DNA of 64,000 nt from Casuarina equisetifolia (taxonomy: Eukaryota > Streptophyta > Magnoliopsida > Fagales > Casuarinaceae): contig CM052354.1 of NCBI GenBank assembly GCA_028551475.1, positions 32,387,258 through 32,451,257 of the forward strand, read 5' to 3'. The position numbers were made by a program, and so were the translations under genes. How positions within the stretch are numbered: position 1 is the stretch's first letter; each line of letters begins with the position of its first letter. The notes under the pieces are model-generated. The model was given only the letters and a program-made list of their open reading frames with translations, did no database searches and was not told the origin of the DNA. Shown piece after piece: positions 1 to 13,299 of the stretch.

Positions 1-117
1 AAAGCAAACTTATTAGTTGATGACACAATTTTATACTTGTATTTTTTAATGTAAGAATTTACAATAACCTAATTTTCAATGAATCGGTCTACCATTCGAG
101 TTTCATGTGAATCCATC

Positions 118-240
118 GGGATGATTCTAGAGCGCAAGTCCAGCATTACCCACAGGACGACTTCCTGCTTCTATTATTACTCAAGGTTGCTTCCTTGAAC
201 GTTGTTATGCCTCCATCAAGGACCCTGGCCCCTGTTCGAA
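118..240. repeat. Block T, copy 1 (fragment)
   Basis: Only the end of the block is present: GGGATGATTCTAGAGCGCAAG, ACTTCCTGCTTCTATTATTA and the CATCAAGGACC end, matching 30,060-30,150. The window edge may cut the rest. Bases 1-117 show nothing I recognise. Confidence 0.6.
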
Positions 241-599
241 GATCAAGCTGAAATACAATTGGGAAGTGAAGCACAACCAAGTCACTCCGTCGTTGTTTGA
301 TACTCGATGATTAAAAAAGTCCTCAAAAACCGCACTGACTGCGGCGCAGCCTTAGCTAGCTTGTTAAGGTCATTGGGGTTTGTCTCAATTTGACGCAAGT
401 CATTAGGATTTTTTCACCAACCAAAAAGTTGTGTGATTCACTAATTGTTGAAATTATTATTATATAAATACAAATTTTAATATAAATTTTTAATAAATAT
501 CAAATTTATTAATCATATATTAACACACTCGATTTATTGAACTTATATTATGTAATGGATAATGTGTTAATTCAAATTAATGAAAGCTTATAAGAATAT

Positions 600-2145
600 T
601 CAGTAATTTATCTAATTCAAAAATTAACTTAAAATATTATAAAATTTATTATCATATAAGCATAAGTCATAATATATTTCTTAACAACTTGAGACTCATT
701 AAATAAATCTTAACACCATTTATTACAAAAAAAAAATAGTAGCGACGACCAAGGAGATATAAAAATTGAAGTCGGTTTGTAAAATTGCCTGTTTTAGCAT
801 ACGTTTGAGTCTTATTATATTCTATTAAAAATAATCTATCTTCCAACGATTCCGAAGGTTGCTCTTGTTCCAATAACGAAAATGATTTATTTCTCACGTT
901 CCTAATTCACTCGCTTTCTCCTTTTTTGGCATGACAGCTTATTTAGCTGTGATGCCGGATTCCCAGCAACCTTCCCAATCCATGTTTAAGACTTGCTTGA
1001 ACTGGGTGCCTCCTGTAAACCCCCTGCTTGCCGAGTTGCATTGGACGACTTAGGACCTATCTTGGTACATAACAAGGAGTTAAGGCAGTCGCTTCCAAAA
1101 AGTTATTTTATTTTTATTGTTTGTGGAAATATAAATTTGTATTAATATAGTTTAGTATAAAGAAGTATAAGAGCATAATTTAGTATTACAAAAGTCATCA
1201 AAATTATGAAAAGATGGAGATTGAAAGCCTTCAAATTTTACTTAAAATAATATTTTAAAAAAATATTTTAAAAGAAAAAACACTTGTATATCCAATTTTT
1301 CTTACTTTTTTTTCAACAAGATTAGAATATCAATTATTTTGTTCTGAAAATGTTTTCTATTATGTTAAACCATATATAATAAATGCAAGTTAAAAGAATA
1401 TTGTAAAAGTTTAATAGCCAAATCTCTTTTTTAGTTGCTTTGATAATTTATTTCAATTTTTTATTCCATTCTCTAATATTACTTTAGATTTCATTCTAAA
1501 CAAAGATATCTTTATAGAAGTTGTTCTCCACTTTAAGAGGACCCAATGATTTATAAGAATTAGTCTATTACTTTAAAATGAATTGTAATGTTGGAATATA
1601 CTCCTAAGTTTTTATATTTTTTTATTCTTCAATTAGTCTCCATAACATGACAGAGCTCAGCCTGGCGTGCCACAGAAACTTTAAGTTTCACTTTGGTGTT
1701 TTTCAACACATAATGCCGTTGCTGATTAGAATCTTTCTTAGGATTTACTTAGTTTCCTTGCGAAGACAAAGGCTGCTGCTTCCAAAGAAATTGCTGTCCA
1801 TAACGTGACACAGTCGCCTGGTTTACGGCAGAAACTTTTTGTTTCACGTTGGTGTATTCAGACACATAATGCCATTGCTGATAAGAATCTTTCTTGGAAT
1901 TTACTTTGATGCCATAAGAAGACAAATGGCTCGTCAGCTTTCATTTCACGTTAACCCTGAAAATCCTTCATAATTTGGATTCGATTTCTGCATGTAGACA
2001 ACGAATACACCAAACACGACACTAGGACCTGCTAAGAAAAGTATTCCACAGACATTATAGGAGTTCCTCGAATTGTAGTCAAATATGACTACTGTTTTGC
2101 AAAAATTGGTATTTTTGGACTATATAAATGTATATAATCTTCTTG
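600..2145. repeat. Block P, copy 1
   Basis: Duplicated block holding the exon-1 relic, a LINE-like AT-rich middle and a tandem of about 140-base units (about 1640-1790 and 1795-1925, each with CATAATGCC(G/A)TTGCTGAT and AGAATCTTTCTT). Homologous to P2 and P3. It ends where copy A intron 9 begins. Confidence 0.8.
911..1012 (+). pseudogene. Exon-1 relic of a TPS-e/f gene (P1)
   Basis: The bases around 940-1007 read LAVMPDSQQPSQSM then FKTCLNWV, matching LAMIPDPQKPSQPM and FKSCLNWV of copy C exon 1. The upstream SPSAYDT part is frameshifted and the downstream part decays at once. It is more diverged from C than B is, so it comes from an older duplication. Confidence 0.75.
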
Positions 2146-2210
2146 AGATATGTAAGAAGGAACTAGATCATTTTGCATTTAATTTATTTTTTCTGTCTCT
2201 GGATTATAGA

Positions 2211-4455
2211 TGGAATGGTTAGGGTTTGAGCGGCCATGGTAAGATTATCTTTGATGTCCTTGAGAATTTTGTAAGAGAGATCGCAGCAAAGTACCTCAAA
2301 CAACAAGGAAGTGACATAACAAACGATCTTCGGAATCTAGTAAGCCAATGTTAAGCTCTTAGTTTAATGATCACCTAATCAAATTTCATCTCTTAAGTAA
2401 TCTCTGTGTTTCCTTTTCTGTTTTGTTTTGTTTTGTTTTCCTTTTCTCTATCCAGTGGTTTGAAACTTTTGCTTCGTGGTTTACGGAATCCTTGTGGAGT
2501 AAAACCGGAACAATACCATCAATGAATGAGTACCTAGAAACTGGCATGATATCCATAGCCGCACACGCCCTCATTCTTCCAGCTGCTTGCTACTTGAACC
2601 TAAGTTTACCAAATTCGAAACTCAGGCCAGCCCAATATGGAAGCATCACCAAATTACTCATGGTCATCGCTTGTTTACTGAATGACATACAAAGCTACCA
2701 GGTGAATTCATCTTTCTTCTTTTTTGTTTTAATTCTAGAAATCAGGAACATATTCCCTGGATCTAACAATAAATGTAAAATGACAGAAGGAAAAAGGAGG
2801 GAAAACAAACTCCGTTTTGATACACTTACAGGACAATCCAGATGCAAACGTTGAACACTCAATTGCTTTTGTGAGGAAGTTAATTGATAAAAAGAAGAAA
2901 CAGTTACTTAAAGAGGTTTCCATGGATGGATCTAGTTATTTTCCGAAACCATGCAAGCATCTCCATCTCTCGCGTATGAAGTAATTCAAATGTTCTTCAA
3001 CTCCAACAATGGATACGACTCTAACATAAAAATTTTTCCGGCCATTGGTGAGGTTAGAGCCTCTGAAACATTGATAACTCTATTTTTATAGAGTTATTTT
3101 ACTTAGTTTAGACAATAAATAACTTTAATAATTATGAGAAAAAATTTTAACTCCTCTTTATTTACCTACATTTATCTTGTTTATGTAGCACAAGGAGGCA
3201 AGGAGAAAAGGAATGAACATGGAGAACCTGATGCTTATTGTGTGGCAAAATCGTAATATCAAGATCAAGAGAGTCAAGATGGACTTAGGCTTTGGATGAT
3301 TGTTATTAGATTTTCTATAGTTGTTGGGTTTTCTAAATAAATAGAAAACCTAGTCATGTTAGGAATTCAAGTCCCAATTAATTTAGGAGTTCAAAACTCA
3401 ATTGTTTTAGGTTTCTAAAACTGAGTTCTCCTAGGATAGGAGATAGGTCTAAACCTAAACCCTACTTAAGATAAGAGAAGAGGCAAAAGAAAGAGGAGGA
3501 GGAAATTAAGCACAACTCAAGAAAAAGGCCAAGAATTCAAGGTTTTCTTGAAGAGAAAACAAAAAGGGTAACAGACTTCTTGTTCTTGGATTCAAGATGC
3601 TTTTTTTATTTCTTATTACTATTCTTCCTCATTATTTCTTTATGTTTTAGTTTATTTTTGTTAGAGCTACAATGTAACCTAATTATGATGGTATGAATCT
3701 TATGATTATTAAGTTTTGTAAGATATTTTGTTTATGTGAAGTTACATATTACTGTGTTTAATGCTTTTAAGTGATTAGCTACCATTTGAATAATCTGATT
3801 TGTATGTTTGAGACCGACAGGAGATGACATGTAGTTGCTTCTTGTAATATGTAACCATAAATTAAATATGGATAGACATATACCATATTATTTGTGTGGC
3901 TTTCAGTATAAATTAGGAATATTCACAGATCCTAATGCATTTGGTTTGTTTCAATTCACACATAGAGATATAGTGAGTTAATGAACTAAGTAGGTTTGCT
4001 ATACCTAGATATAGGATAGTAAATAAATTAGGAGATTGCGCCATCACATAGATATTATCTCTTTTGCAAGCATAAATAATTAATATTAATACCTAGTAAT
4101 TATGGTAAAATCGGACACTCTAACATATTTATTTTATTAAGTTTTCTTAAATTTAGTTTATTAATCTACCATCTATCAATTTTTTTATTAGATAAATTAT
4201 AGGAATTATTCACCGTTAGTAATTGATTGGCTTAGTAATCATCAATCTCTGTGGGACGATATCTTTCTTATCATTATATTACTTGTTTGATATGTTCACT
4301 TGCAATTAAATTTCACCGAACAAGCATCTACCTCTTCACTTCGGGGAAAAAAAAGACAGATTTGACGACGAATTGTAATCTCAACAAAAGTTTTGGAATG
4401 CAGCAGGTTTCTTGGCTTGTTTACACCAAAAAGAGTTGGATTGTGCTTCTTTTAG
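2211..4455 (+). pseudogene. TPS-e/f terpene synthase, 3' remnant copy A (exons 10-12), split by a solo LTR
   Basis: Only the last three exons survive: exon 10 about 2210-2339, exon 11 2456-2701, exon 12 from 2787. They correspond to about residues 544-826 of copy C. Exon 10 has a TAG at 2220-2222 where B and C read CAG (W-D-A-Q-G block). Exon 11 is open and ends NDIQSYQ; exon 12 begins KEKGGK, so the second metal motif is complete. A 1-base deletion near 2980 (after the LSRMK block) breaks the frame. A deletion of about 35 bases follows, then a 1,251-base solo LTR at 3072-4322, then the decayed end of the exon (4328-4455). Upstream the DNA switches at about 2146-2152 directly from block P into intron 9, so exons 1-9, including DDFFD, are absent. 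Confidence 0.87.
3072..4322 (+). mobile_element. Solo LTR (1,251 bases) inside exon 12 of copy A
   Basis: Starts TGATAACTC and ends CCGAACA, flanked by AACAT (3067-3071) and AGCAT (4323-4327), a 5-base target duplication with one mismatch. Copies B and C run through this point without interruption (CTGAAGCCTCTACCTC in C). The start forms an inverted repeat (ATAACTCT...AGAGTTAT). The end has the CTCTGTGGGACGATATC-like stretch often seen near the 3' end of plant Gypsy-type LTRs. There is no internal coding region, so the element was lost by LTR-LTR recombination. Confidence 0.82.
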
Positions 4456-4689
4456 CCCAATTCCCCTCATCAATATTTGCTATGTGTTTCTGGCTCGTAT
4501 GATTTTCTATACGTGAATAAGGATGTTGTGCTGTGTGGCAAAACAAACCATCAAAATGTTGGTATGTTGCTTTTGTAGTCTATCTTGCCCATTTTTGCAG
4601 AACAATGTTCGAGTTAGAAGTCTTCATCCAAATTTGGTCCCTTTAGTTGAATCTTGTATGGGGCATTGTTGTGAAGAACAATGAATGAG

Positions 4690-5360
4690 TTTGTAATGTG
4701 TAATAAGAACATTTGCTATTTATTTTAATTTTTTCGTAATTGATGCTCAAAAAGAATTGTTTTAAAGCTTAAGATGTTTTTTCATATGTTGGCTAAATGA
4801 AAATTAAATGGAAAAATATAAAATCACACAAGAGGCACATAAATTTATGTGATTCAACCAATGATTGCTTATATCCATGAGTAAAGCTAAAAGGGATTTT
4901 CTTCACTACTTGCAACCAATAAGATAGAAGTTTTTATAGGAATTTTTTTGCCAAACACACTATTTAAACATTCATTTAAAAGTACAAGTACACAAGAACA
5001 AAGATGGCATACATATTTTTTTTTTCTCTTCTTCACTATTACGTAGACATTACACACTAATCTACATTATACTGAAATGTGCACTATGTTGCACAAATTT
5101 GCATTGCACGTTCTCTCTCGGTATTTTCTTGGGATAACTACTTCAGCAATTCATTTCCTCAAATCTGACAACTCACTAGAACAAAGTGGATATGGTAGAA
5201 TGTGTTAGCGACGTGAGTTGCATCTCCAAAAAGCAAGTGTTTAAGATTAGGGCAACGCCACCGGGACCTGTTAATAACAATAATAACAACTTGTTTTGAC
5301 TTAGTCCAAACCCTATGAATTAGGCTCTTAATTTGCTTATTATGAGCCACATTCAACTTC
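4690..5360. other. Unmatched insertion in the 3' flank of copy A
   Basis: Compared with the flank of copy C (CTCGTGTGGGCTATACTTATG near 39,525), copy A carries about 0.65 kb of extra DNA here. It has no recognisable coding content and no clear target duplication. Confidence 0.5.
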
Positions 5361-5395
5361 TATACATATGTGTCTTTACTTTGTTTTTCTCCTTT

Positions 5396-8300
5396 AGCCA
5401 TTTCTTTTCTTGAATAAAGAAGGTAATATAGGTAACAATATTGAATATAGTTTTGCTTTTCTGTGAGATGATAAAACTGACATTATTTTTATGCATTCCC
5501 ATAATTAAATATTATAGAAAAGGTTTTAAGCAAAGCCGCTACACCATCTATGTAACTAAATCAAACTTCTTCGTACGAAACTATATTGCATTTAGATTTA
5601 CCAAATGTTTAAGAAAAATAGGACATTACATTAGCCCATGCATGTGCTCGGACCCTATCATGTCCACAGTGGTGATGCATGACTGTAAGTTCATGACTTT
5701 GCGGTCTGCTGGCCCATGCTTTATCGACTCGCACCATAAGGCATCCATTTGAACCATAAGTCATGACCACTTATAATGCAGAAAACAAAATATCTAGCAC
5801 TAATGTTCCTCGGCAGTGTAGATATCTATTATTTGTTACAAGTAACTTGGTAAGTTAGCTAGGTAGAGTGACTGTGTATAAGGATTGAAGATATTGTTAG
5901 TTGATTTGGGTTTCTCGTGAATCCCTTAACAAACAAAAAAGAGTGGTACCTTTTTTTTTTTTGGAGAGAAAACTCCTATATTGGAAATATATGATTCTTG
6001 AGCAATATTTAAGTTAAATTATGAACCAAAGTATCTAATTCCACAATTCAATATTACTTATTACTAGTGAAAATTCTACTACTTTGTTTCCTGAAAAATA
6101 AGTTGGTGGACAATCTTCAATCACTGATATATGGTAAACATGATGCAAGAATGGCATCACGGAGGATTCAAATCTTTTAAAATTGGCCGTTAAAAAAGAT
6201 AGAAAATTGAATATATAAAAAAGCTATTAAACTTAGATGATAATGCAATACCAATGAAAAATGGTTAGGGACTTTATCCTATGATGAGACCATATAACAT
6301 CACATTAAATGAAAAATAGTTTCTTCAACTTTTTAAGCATATTGAATCTACAAATTTTCAGCTACTTTGGGATTTTTTTTTAGATTAATAAAATCTATTT
6401 TTAAGAGCCTTTTGATAGCTTCAAGAGTTATATATTTGAAAAGTATACTATTCTTAAATATTTTATAATTCATTTCATTAGAAATGGCATAAACAAATGA
6501 TAGAAACATAAATTTCAATATATATGTCTTTAAACTTTTCCAAATGCATGGTAAAAGAGCCTATTGATTATTGAATGATATAATAGATATGATGGTGTCA
6601 CATTTAGTAAGATTTGCAGTTGTACCAAAACAAAAATTAAATATGAATACTTTAAGAAAATGTGGTGGCAAGATTCTTCAGCTACATTGCACAAATAACA
6701 AACTTTATTTCTAAAATATTCAAAATATTGGAGTCTATTTCTTATAGCTAGTCAATTTCATATTATAAATCAAACTAATATTGAATGTTTAGGGATTGCA
6801 TACTTAAATTATATAATTTCATACCAATTGACTCTAGACTACTAGGAAACATAATTTTCCAAGTTGATTAAAAAAAAATTAGTTGTAGTTGTAGTCCATA
6901 TCAGTTTATGTTACATGTAGGTATAGACCATAAACATCTCTTAGTGTTAGGTAATTTATAATCTCAATTACTATCATAGAAACCTTAGCATTTCTTGAAA
7001 TTTCAAAAGCAAGGATGGTTCGATCCTCCAGTTTTGCTATCATTATGTCTTTTATGTAACCAATAATGATTCTAGAGAGGGACTGTTTTTCTATTACCAA
7101 TTATCCACTTCATGCAACTTCCAACTAGGAATCAAAACTTTCAAAATCCTGCACCATGTCCAGGAGCTATTCCTCGGCTTTGGACTCCAAAAGCATCGGT
7201 TTTGACATCTGCTTTATACTCCAAAAGCCATCATTAAATTATCACATTAGGAAACATTTGATATCTGACCACAAATATCAGTGGGGTGGCCAACGGGGAC
7301 CATTGCTCCGGTCAACATTTATCGACGTTTAACACCTAATTAATTAGGGCATCTAGTCTCATTCCTTTCTTGCGAAAGAGAACAAAATGGCTTTCCGAAA
7401 GTTTTCTTTGTTTTCCCCCTAGCTTTCTTTCCTTCGTTTCTTCTCGGTTTCCTAAAGGGTAGATATAAAGAAGCAAGGGATGCTTTATGTTATCCAACCA
7501 GGGTCAAGCTGAATTCGGCCAAAGGCCTAAGCTTATCCTTACTTATTTTACTATAATGCATGTGTAAAGACGCGGATCCAGGTCTGTGTTGATTGGTATT
7601 TATCCTGAGGTAAGACTTTCAGAGCCATATAATATTGGCGGATGCTTAATTTAACCGTGACGCTTAGTTCAGCTAAAGGCCTAAGCTCAATCCATGTATT
7701 ACAACGTGGAATCAAATATGAGGTTGATTGGTATTTATGCTATATCATTTTCAGAGCCATATAATCCATGGAGTAGTCAATGGCATCCTTCGTGGACCAA
7801 GGTAATAAGTAGGACTCATGAAATCCAACTACGTATTAACTTGGTCATGGAGAACTACTGGGAGGAGCAATTTTGAACTGCAGCTCAGTTATGAAGTTGC
7901 GAGCTCTTTTCACCGGGAGAACAGAACCTTGTGTTGCATGCTTTTCGTGTAGTCATGGGAAGTAATCCCAAACCAGACACGGTGTATAACTTGACTTCAA
8001 GGACGAGCGACTTTGTCCCGGTGAAGTCGTCGGACAATTCATAGTCGTCGATGATTGCGGCTAGAGTCTAAGGAGTTCAAGCCTGTTCAAAGAGTGCAAA
8101 TGGGCAACAATATCCATCTTAACGCTTTTTGGCTGTTATGGACATCTCCTGTGCAGTATTTTCAGGAAACTAATGTGCATATAAAAAATAAATTTATAGT
8201 CTAATCCAAAATGTAACTCATAAGTTGAGAGAATATTTTTATATTTAAATGCTCTGGGCCTAGCTCTAACATTCTCCCACACTAAACATACCTTGAGCTT

Positions 8301-9355
8301 AAAAATGAATGGAATGGAATGTATACTTCTAAATATTTTAAAGTTGAACAAAAGTTAATAAGGATTAACTTAAACTTTAATATCATTTTGAAAATAGACC
8401 AACAATTTGATCTAAAAGTTTGATCATGAGTTTAGAAAATATGTTTTATATTTAAATACTATTTAAAGATATTATTTTTATGCAATATTTTCATTCTCAA
8501 CAATACACAAAAGCACAAAATTCTAGCCAAGCACTCTAGTGGCCCTTCAGAGTTTCTTTAATTGGAACTTTTGCCACCAAATTATTATTGTTACAAAAAG
8601 ATGGAGGTTGATATTTCAGTTATTATATCTTATTCCTCAGTGCAAAGTTACTAATCAAAATTTATATTTAGATTTTTTTAATTAATTATTCCCTACAGAG
8701 ATGAATGGTTTATATATAAATTTCATGGGCACAAATATACATGTGTGGCTTTGGCATAATTTTCAATAAATTTTTCATATCCTATACGAAGTAAGTTACA
8801 TAATTTTTGACTAAAATTTAACAATTCCTTGCTCATTGTATACTTACCAAAGTCCAACACGTCCATGAAATTAGCTTAAGATTTTCTACGCCGCATGAAG
8901 AACTTTATCGTACCATATATTCTATTGTTGTCGAAGAACCTCCCTTGTAAGGCCAGAAATTCATCCTTAAACCCTTCTGCTTGGGAAAGTATGGTGGCAT
9001 GGACTTGGTTCCTTGAACAAGAACGTCAAAACGTTTTTCAAGTTGAAACATTCCGTATATTTACTTGAGAGGGTCGATCTTTAGGTGATCCGGATTGTAG
9101 GGAAAGAGATGGTGGCTAGGATCATCAGTTGGATTTGATCGATCACAGTTAGAGCTAGGCCCAGAGCAGTTATGGTGTGGGTCGAATTGAGCGTGGGATG
9201 GTGCTAGCTTGGCGTTGAGTCAGCTCGCGGAAAAGGCCGGTTGGTTCAATAAAAGGGGGCTTCAGGATAAAAGGAATGAGCTGTTAGAACTAGTCAACCG
9301 TGTCCAACTTGAGCGTCAGGTGCCGATGAATTGCCATTTTGATTTTTGTGCCCAG
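5396..9355. repeat. Block S, copy 1 (3' flank of copy A)
   Basis: 3' flanking block shared with 25,991-28,370 and, in part, 39,560-43,300. Landmarks are GGCATCCATTTG near 5740, ATTAGTTGTAG near 6880 and GAACAAGAACGTCAAAACG near 9015. The stretch 7,300-8,650 inside it is not clearly matched elsewhere, holds short open frames without recognisable homology, and shows no gene I can support. Confidence 0.65.
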
Positions 9356-9699
9356 CTCCTAAGTTAATTAGCTTATCTAATTCAAAAATTGACGTAAAAA
9401 TTGATAAAACTCATTATTGTATAAGCATAACTCGTAATATATTTCTGAACAACTTGAGACTCATTAACTAAATCTTAACACCATGCATTATAAAAACAAT
9501 AATAGAAACGACAAAAAAGTCATAAATTTTGGAGTGGGTTTGTAAAATTGCTAGTTTTAGCATACGTTGAGTCTTATTATATTTTATTTAAAATAATCCA
9601 TCTTCCAATCATTCCGAAGGTTGTTTCTGTTCCAATAACGGAAATGATTTATTTTTCACGTTCCTAATTCATTCGGTTTCTCCTCTTTTGATATGACCA

Positions 9700-9775
9700 A
9701 GCTTAGTTAGCTGTTATGCCGGATTCCCAGCAACCTTCCCCATCCATGTTTAAGAATTGCTTGAATTTTATGCCT
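9700..9775 (+). pseudogene. Exon-1 relic of a TPS-e/f gene (P2)
   Basis: Reads LAVMPDSQQPSPSM then FKNCLNF, clearly the same relic as P1 and P3. It lies in duplicated block P with no other terpene synthase exon downstream before copy B at 18.3 kb. Confidence 0.72.
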
Positions 9776-9931
9776 CCTGTAACTCCTGCTTGCCGAGTTG
9801 CATTAGACAACTTAGGACCTGTCTTGATATAGAACAAGGACTTAAGGCAGTCGCTTCCAAGAGAAGTTTTTTTTTTTTGGTAGAAATATAAGCATGTATT
9901 AATAGAATTTAATGTAAAGAAGTATAAGAAC

Positions 9932-11098
9932 TTGCAAAAAAACTTACTCATGCTGATTGCAAAGGTTTAACAAATAAAATATTTGGTAGAAGGTCAGAAA
10001 ATGAAACATCTTAACTAGTAGGAATGTTGTAGTTGAGAAAATCAGTCTAAAAGAAAATAATTTCCACATATACATTTTGGATACAAGTTTTCTTACTATT
10101 AAAGCAAACAATTTATGAGATCGAAAAAAGATCAAGAACTTTCTTTGGACAGATAGTACAAATACGCTACACTTTCACAAAGTAGTTTGGCAAATAGTTT
10201 ACTCACCAATGAAGGAATGGGGATTAAGGTTACTGAATATTAAATTTTGGAATAAAGTCCTTTTGGGACATATGCTTTGGAATCTCATAAGTCTTGTAAA
10301 TGTTTCTTTATGGAATAAATGAATCCACAGTTCAAAATGTAAAAGAACTTCAATAATGTAGCTTGATATAAAAGGTTCTATGGCATAAAGTTTGAGAGGT
10401 CTTTTTAAATTAAGGCCCACACTTACATTGATTTGTAATAAATCTACCTATGGTGCAAAGAAATTTATCAACACTTTTGACTAGTAAATGAAAAAGTGGA
10501 TTGGTATAATTTCATTTGAACTAGTAGCATAAGCAAATATAATTTTATTGGATGACTGGTGTGTTAAGATCGATCTTTTACAACATAAGAAATGGTACAA
10601 TGACTCCCTTCAATTAACTTATGCTATAATTTTGGTTAGTCTCATGTTGAAAACATGAATCATCCTTTTTTTTAAATGTTCACAGACAATAACAGTTTAG
10701 AAAACTATCATTGCTCAAAATAAAATTTGACATGATATTAAAAGATGGAATGAAGAACTATAATAGATAATTAGAGCAACTAAATAAAAGATTTGGCTAC
10801 TAAACTTTTTAAGTTATCCTTTTTAACTTGTATTTATTGTATATGGGTAGAATGCAATAGAAGATAATTTAAAAAAAAAAATAATTAACATTCCAATCAT
10901 GTTAGCTAAAGTAAGAAAAATTGTATGAAGGAGAGCTTCTTTGTCTGAAAATATAAAATCCTTAGGAAATGTCATTATGAGATTTGGAGGCTTTCAACCT
11001 TTATATTTTTGTAATTTTTGTAATTTTGGAGTATACTCCTATGCATTTGTACATATTTTTTATTAATGCACCCTCACATTTCTACAAAAAAAAAAAAG
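9932..11098 (+). mobile_element. LINE (L1-type) 3' fragment inserted in block P2
   Basis: Flanked by AGTATAAGAAC (9921-9931) and AGTATAAGAGC (11099-11109) and ending in poly-A, as in target-primed reverse transcription. Block P1 reads AGTATAAGAGC once, near 1165, without an insertion. Decayed reverse-transcriptase 3' sequence is visible (a KIRTFFGQ-like stretch near 10120 and WNKVLLGHMLWN-like near 10250) with stops throughout. Confidence 0.82.
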
Positions 11099-12214
11099 AG
11101 TATAAGAGCACATTTTAATATAATAAAAGTTATTAAAATTTTGAAAAGATAGAAGTTAAAAACCTACAAATCTAACTTAAAATGACATTTTTAGAAATAT
11201 TTTATATTTTGAAACAAAAAAACTCTCTTATACAGTTTTTCATACTTTTACAAATAAGATTAAAATGTTAATTGTTTTACTTTAAAAATCCATTTTATTG
11301 TGTTAAACTCATATATAATAAATGTAAGTTAAAAAAATATTTTGAAAGGTTTAATAGTCCAATTCTCGTTTTTAGTTGCTAATAATTTTTGTCTTATCAC
11401 CCAATATAATGTTAAATTTCATTTTAAACAAAGATATTTTTCCATGAAAAATTGTTCCCCACTTTAAGAACCCGTGATTGATAAGAGTTAGTCTCCATAA
11501 CGTGACGGAGCGCAGCCTGGTGTGCCACAGAATCTTTGTGTTTCACTTTGGTGTTTTTCAGACCTATAATGCCATTGCTGATTAGAATCTTTCTCAGGAT
11601 TTACTTTGTTCCCTGCGAAGACAAAGACAAAGGCTGCCGCTTCCAAGAAAATTGCTCTCCACAGCATTACAGACCAGCCTGGTGTACGACAGAACCTTTA
11701 TGGTTCACGTTGGCATTTTCAGACTCACAATGCCATTGCTGATAAGAATCCTTCTCAAAATTTATTTCGATGCCGTAAGAAGACAAAGGGCTCGTCAGCT
11801 TTCATTTCGTTGTCTGAAATCACGTTAATCCAAAAAACCCTTCATAATTTGGATTCTATATGTGCATGTAGACAACAAATACGCCAAAATTCGACATTAG
11901 GACTTGCTACGAAAAGTAATCCATGGACATTATTGGAGTTCCTCGAACTTTAGTCAAACATAACTACTGTTTTGCCAAATGGTATTTTTGGTCTATATAA
12001 ATATATATAGTTTTCTTGAGAAATATCTTTTAAAAGATTCTACTGCTTCTCTGATTTTGAATAACATAATTCAAAGAAATATATAGATATTATAAAGCTT
12101 TTTATTCCTTTCATATGGTCAAGTAACCAATTGATTATTTTATGTCAAAAGATAACATCCATTTAGATTAGTCTCCAAAGTATAAGAATGTTGCATCGAT
12201 TCAATATAATATGA

Positions 12215-13299
12215 TGTCAGATTTTATTTTGAGTGAAGACGACTTTCTAAATTATCCTTGTCCAATATATTCAAAAAAAAAGATAACTTCTATTTTCTAT
12301 ACAAAACTAATAGAAATTATAATGTAAGTAATTGAAAAAAGTCATTATATAATTTCTCTCACTGTAGAATTTTATCTTAACAAAGCTAAAGCTAAATTCA
12401 TGTGTATTATAAAACAAATGTTTTGAAAATGACAAAATAGAGTCGTTTGTATCTTTGGGTTTTTTACATTAGAGTCAAAGATAAATTTACGAAAATAACC
12501 AATATTCAAAAACATGGATATGTCCTCCTAATTACTTTAGGAATTTTCCCATGATACTTCGAGTATCATTATTAACAAGTGGAAGAAAAAATAATCAAGT
12601 CAGCATGTACAAAATTATTGGTAATCGCCACTGTAGGATCTGATAACATCACATTTAGAATAGTCAATAATTAAGTACAATCAAATTATTGCTTTTGAAA
12701 TGAAATTATGAAAACGGAAGATCTCTAAATTCATCATTAACACAAATCTCATAATACGAAACATTAATTTTTTTTATAGTGCATAGATTTAGTTTCTTGA
12801 AAATGTTATATTAGTTCACTGCAAAACATTTTATTTTATAATATACATGGATTAGCTTCTTCAAAACAAGGTGATTGTTATCAAGCCTCAAAGTTTTATA
12901 TTTTTTCTTTTATGAATATATGAGTTAATTCATCTAAGACCAACATTCATATTTAACTTTGATTTTTCTACAAAAAAATTCAAAGATGAATTAGTGAAAG
13001 CAACATGCATAAAAAAAGCGTTGATATGATCTCCTAATTACCATAGGAATTTTCCAAGAAAAGAAAGAAGTTATTGACAATTGCAGTTGTAGGATCAGAA
13101 TAGGTAACATAAATTAACCATCACGTCATTTATGAAATCACCATCACCTCCTCTAACTGAAGCGAAACCAATAATTGCTGGAAATTACTTGAAGCTTTTC
13201 GCGAACTTATTCAATAATTGTTGAACTAAAAAACAAAAAACGAAACGTGCTTTGATTTCTTGCCTTGGAAAGTTTGATCGATTTCTAGCCTTGCATTAG
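12215..13299. repeat. Block Q, copy 1
   Basis: Direct repeat of about 1.1 kb with Q2, near identical over long runs (for example GGATATGTCCTCCTAATTAC near 12520 and 15250). Contains minus-strand LINE-tail sequence (TATGAATATATGAGTT near 12910). No gene seen. Confidence 0.8.

Larger units (their letters stand above)
9366..12025. repeat. Block P, copy 2
   Basis: Same order as P1 but interrupted by the LINE at 9932-11098. Tandem units at about 11490-11650 and 11655-11790. The short open frames in the tandem are not conserved in the other copies and look non-coding. Confidence 0.8.

Noticed and set aside
1640-1925. CRISPR-like spaced repeats
   Set aside because: Units are long, imperfect and directly adjacent in plant nuclear DNA, which makes them ordinary tandem duplications.
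2831-2832. ACAG|GAC as exon 12 acceptor in copy A
   Set aside because: The equivalent AG is displaced out of frame in B and C. The acceptor about 45 bases earlier (GACAG|AAGGAA) exists in all three copies and supplies the conserved Glu of the second metal-binding motif.
11536-11953. Overlapping open frames of 68 and 115 residues in block P2
   Set aside because: They lie in the tandem units, are not conserved in frame in P1 or P3, and have no recognisable domain.
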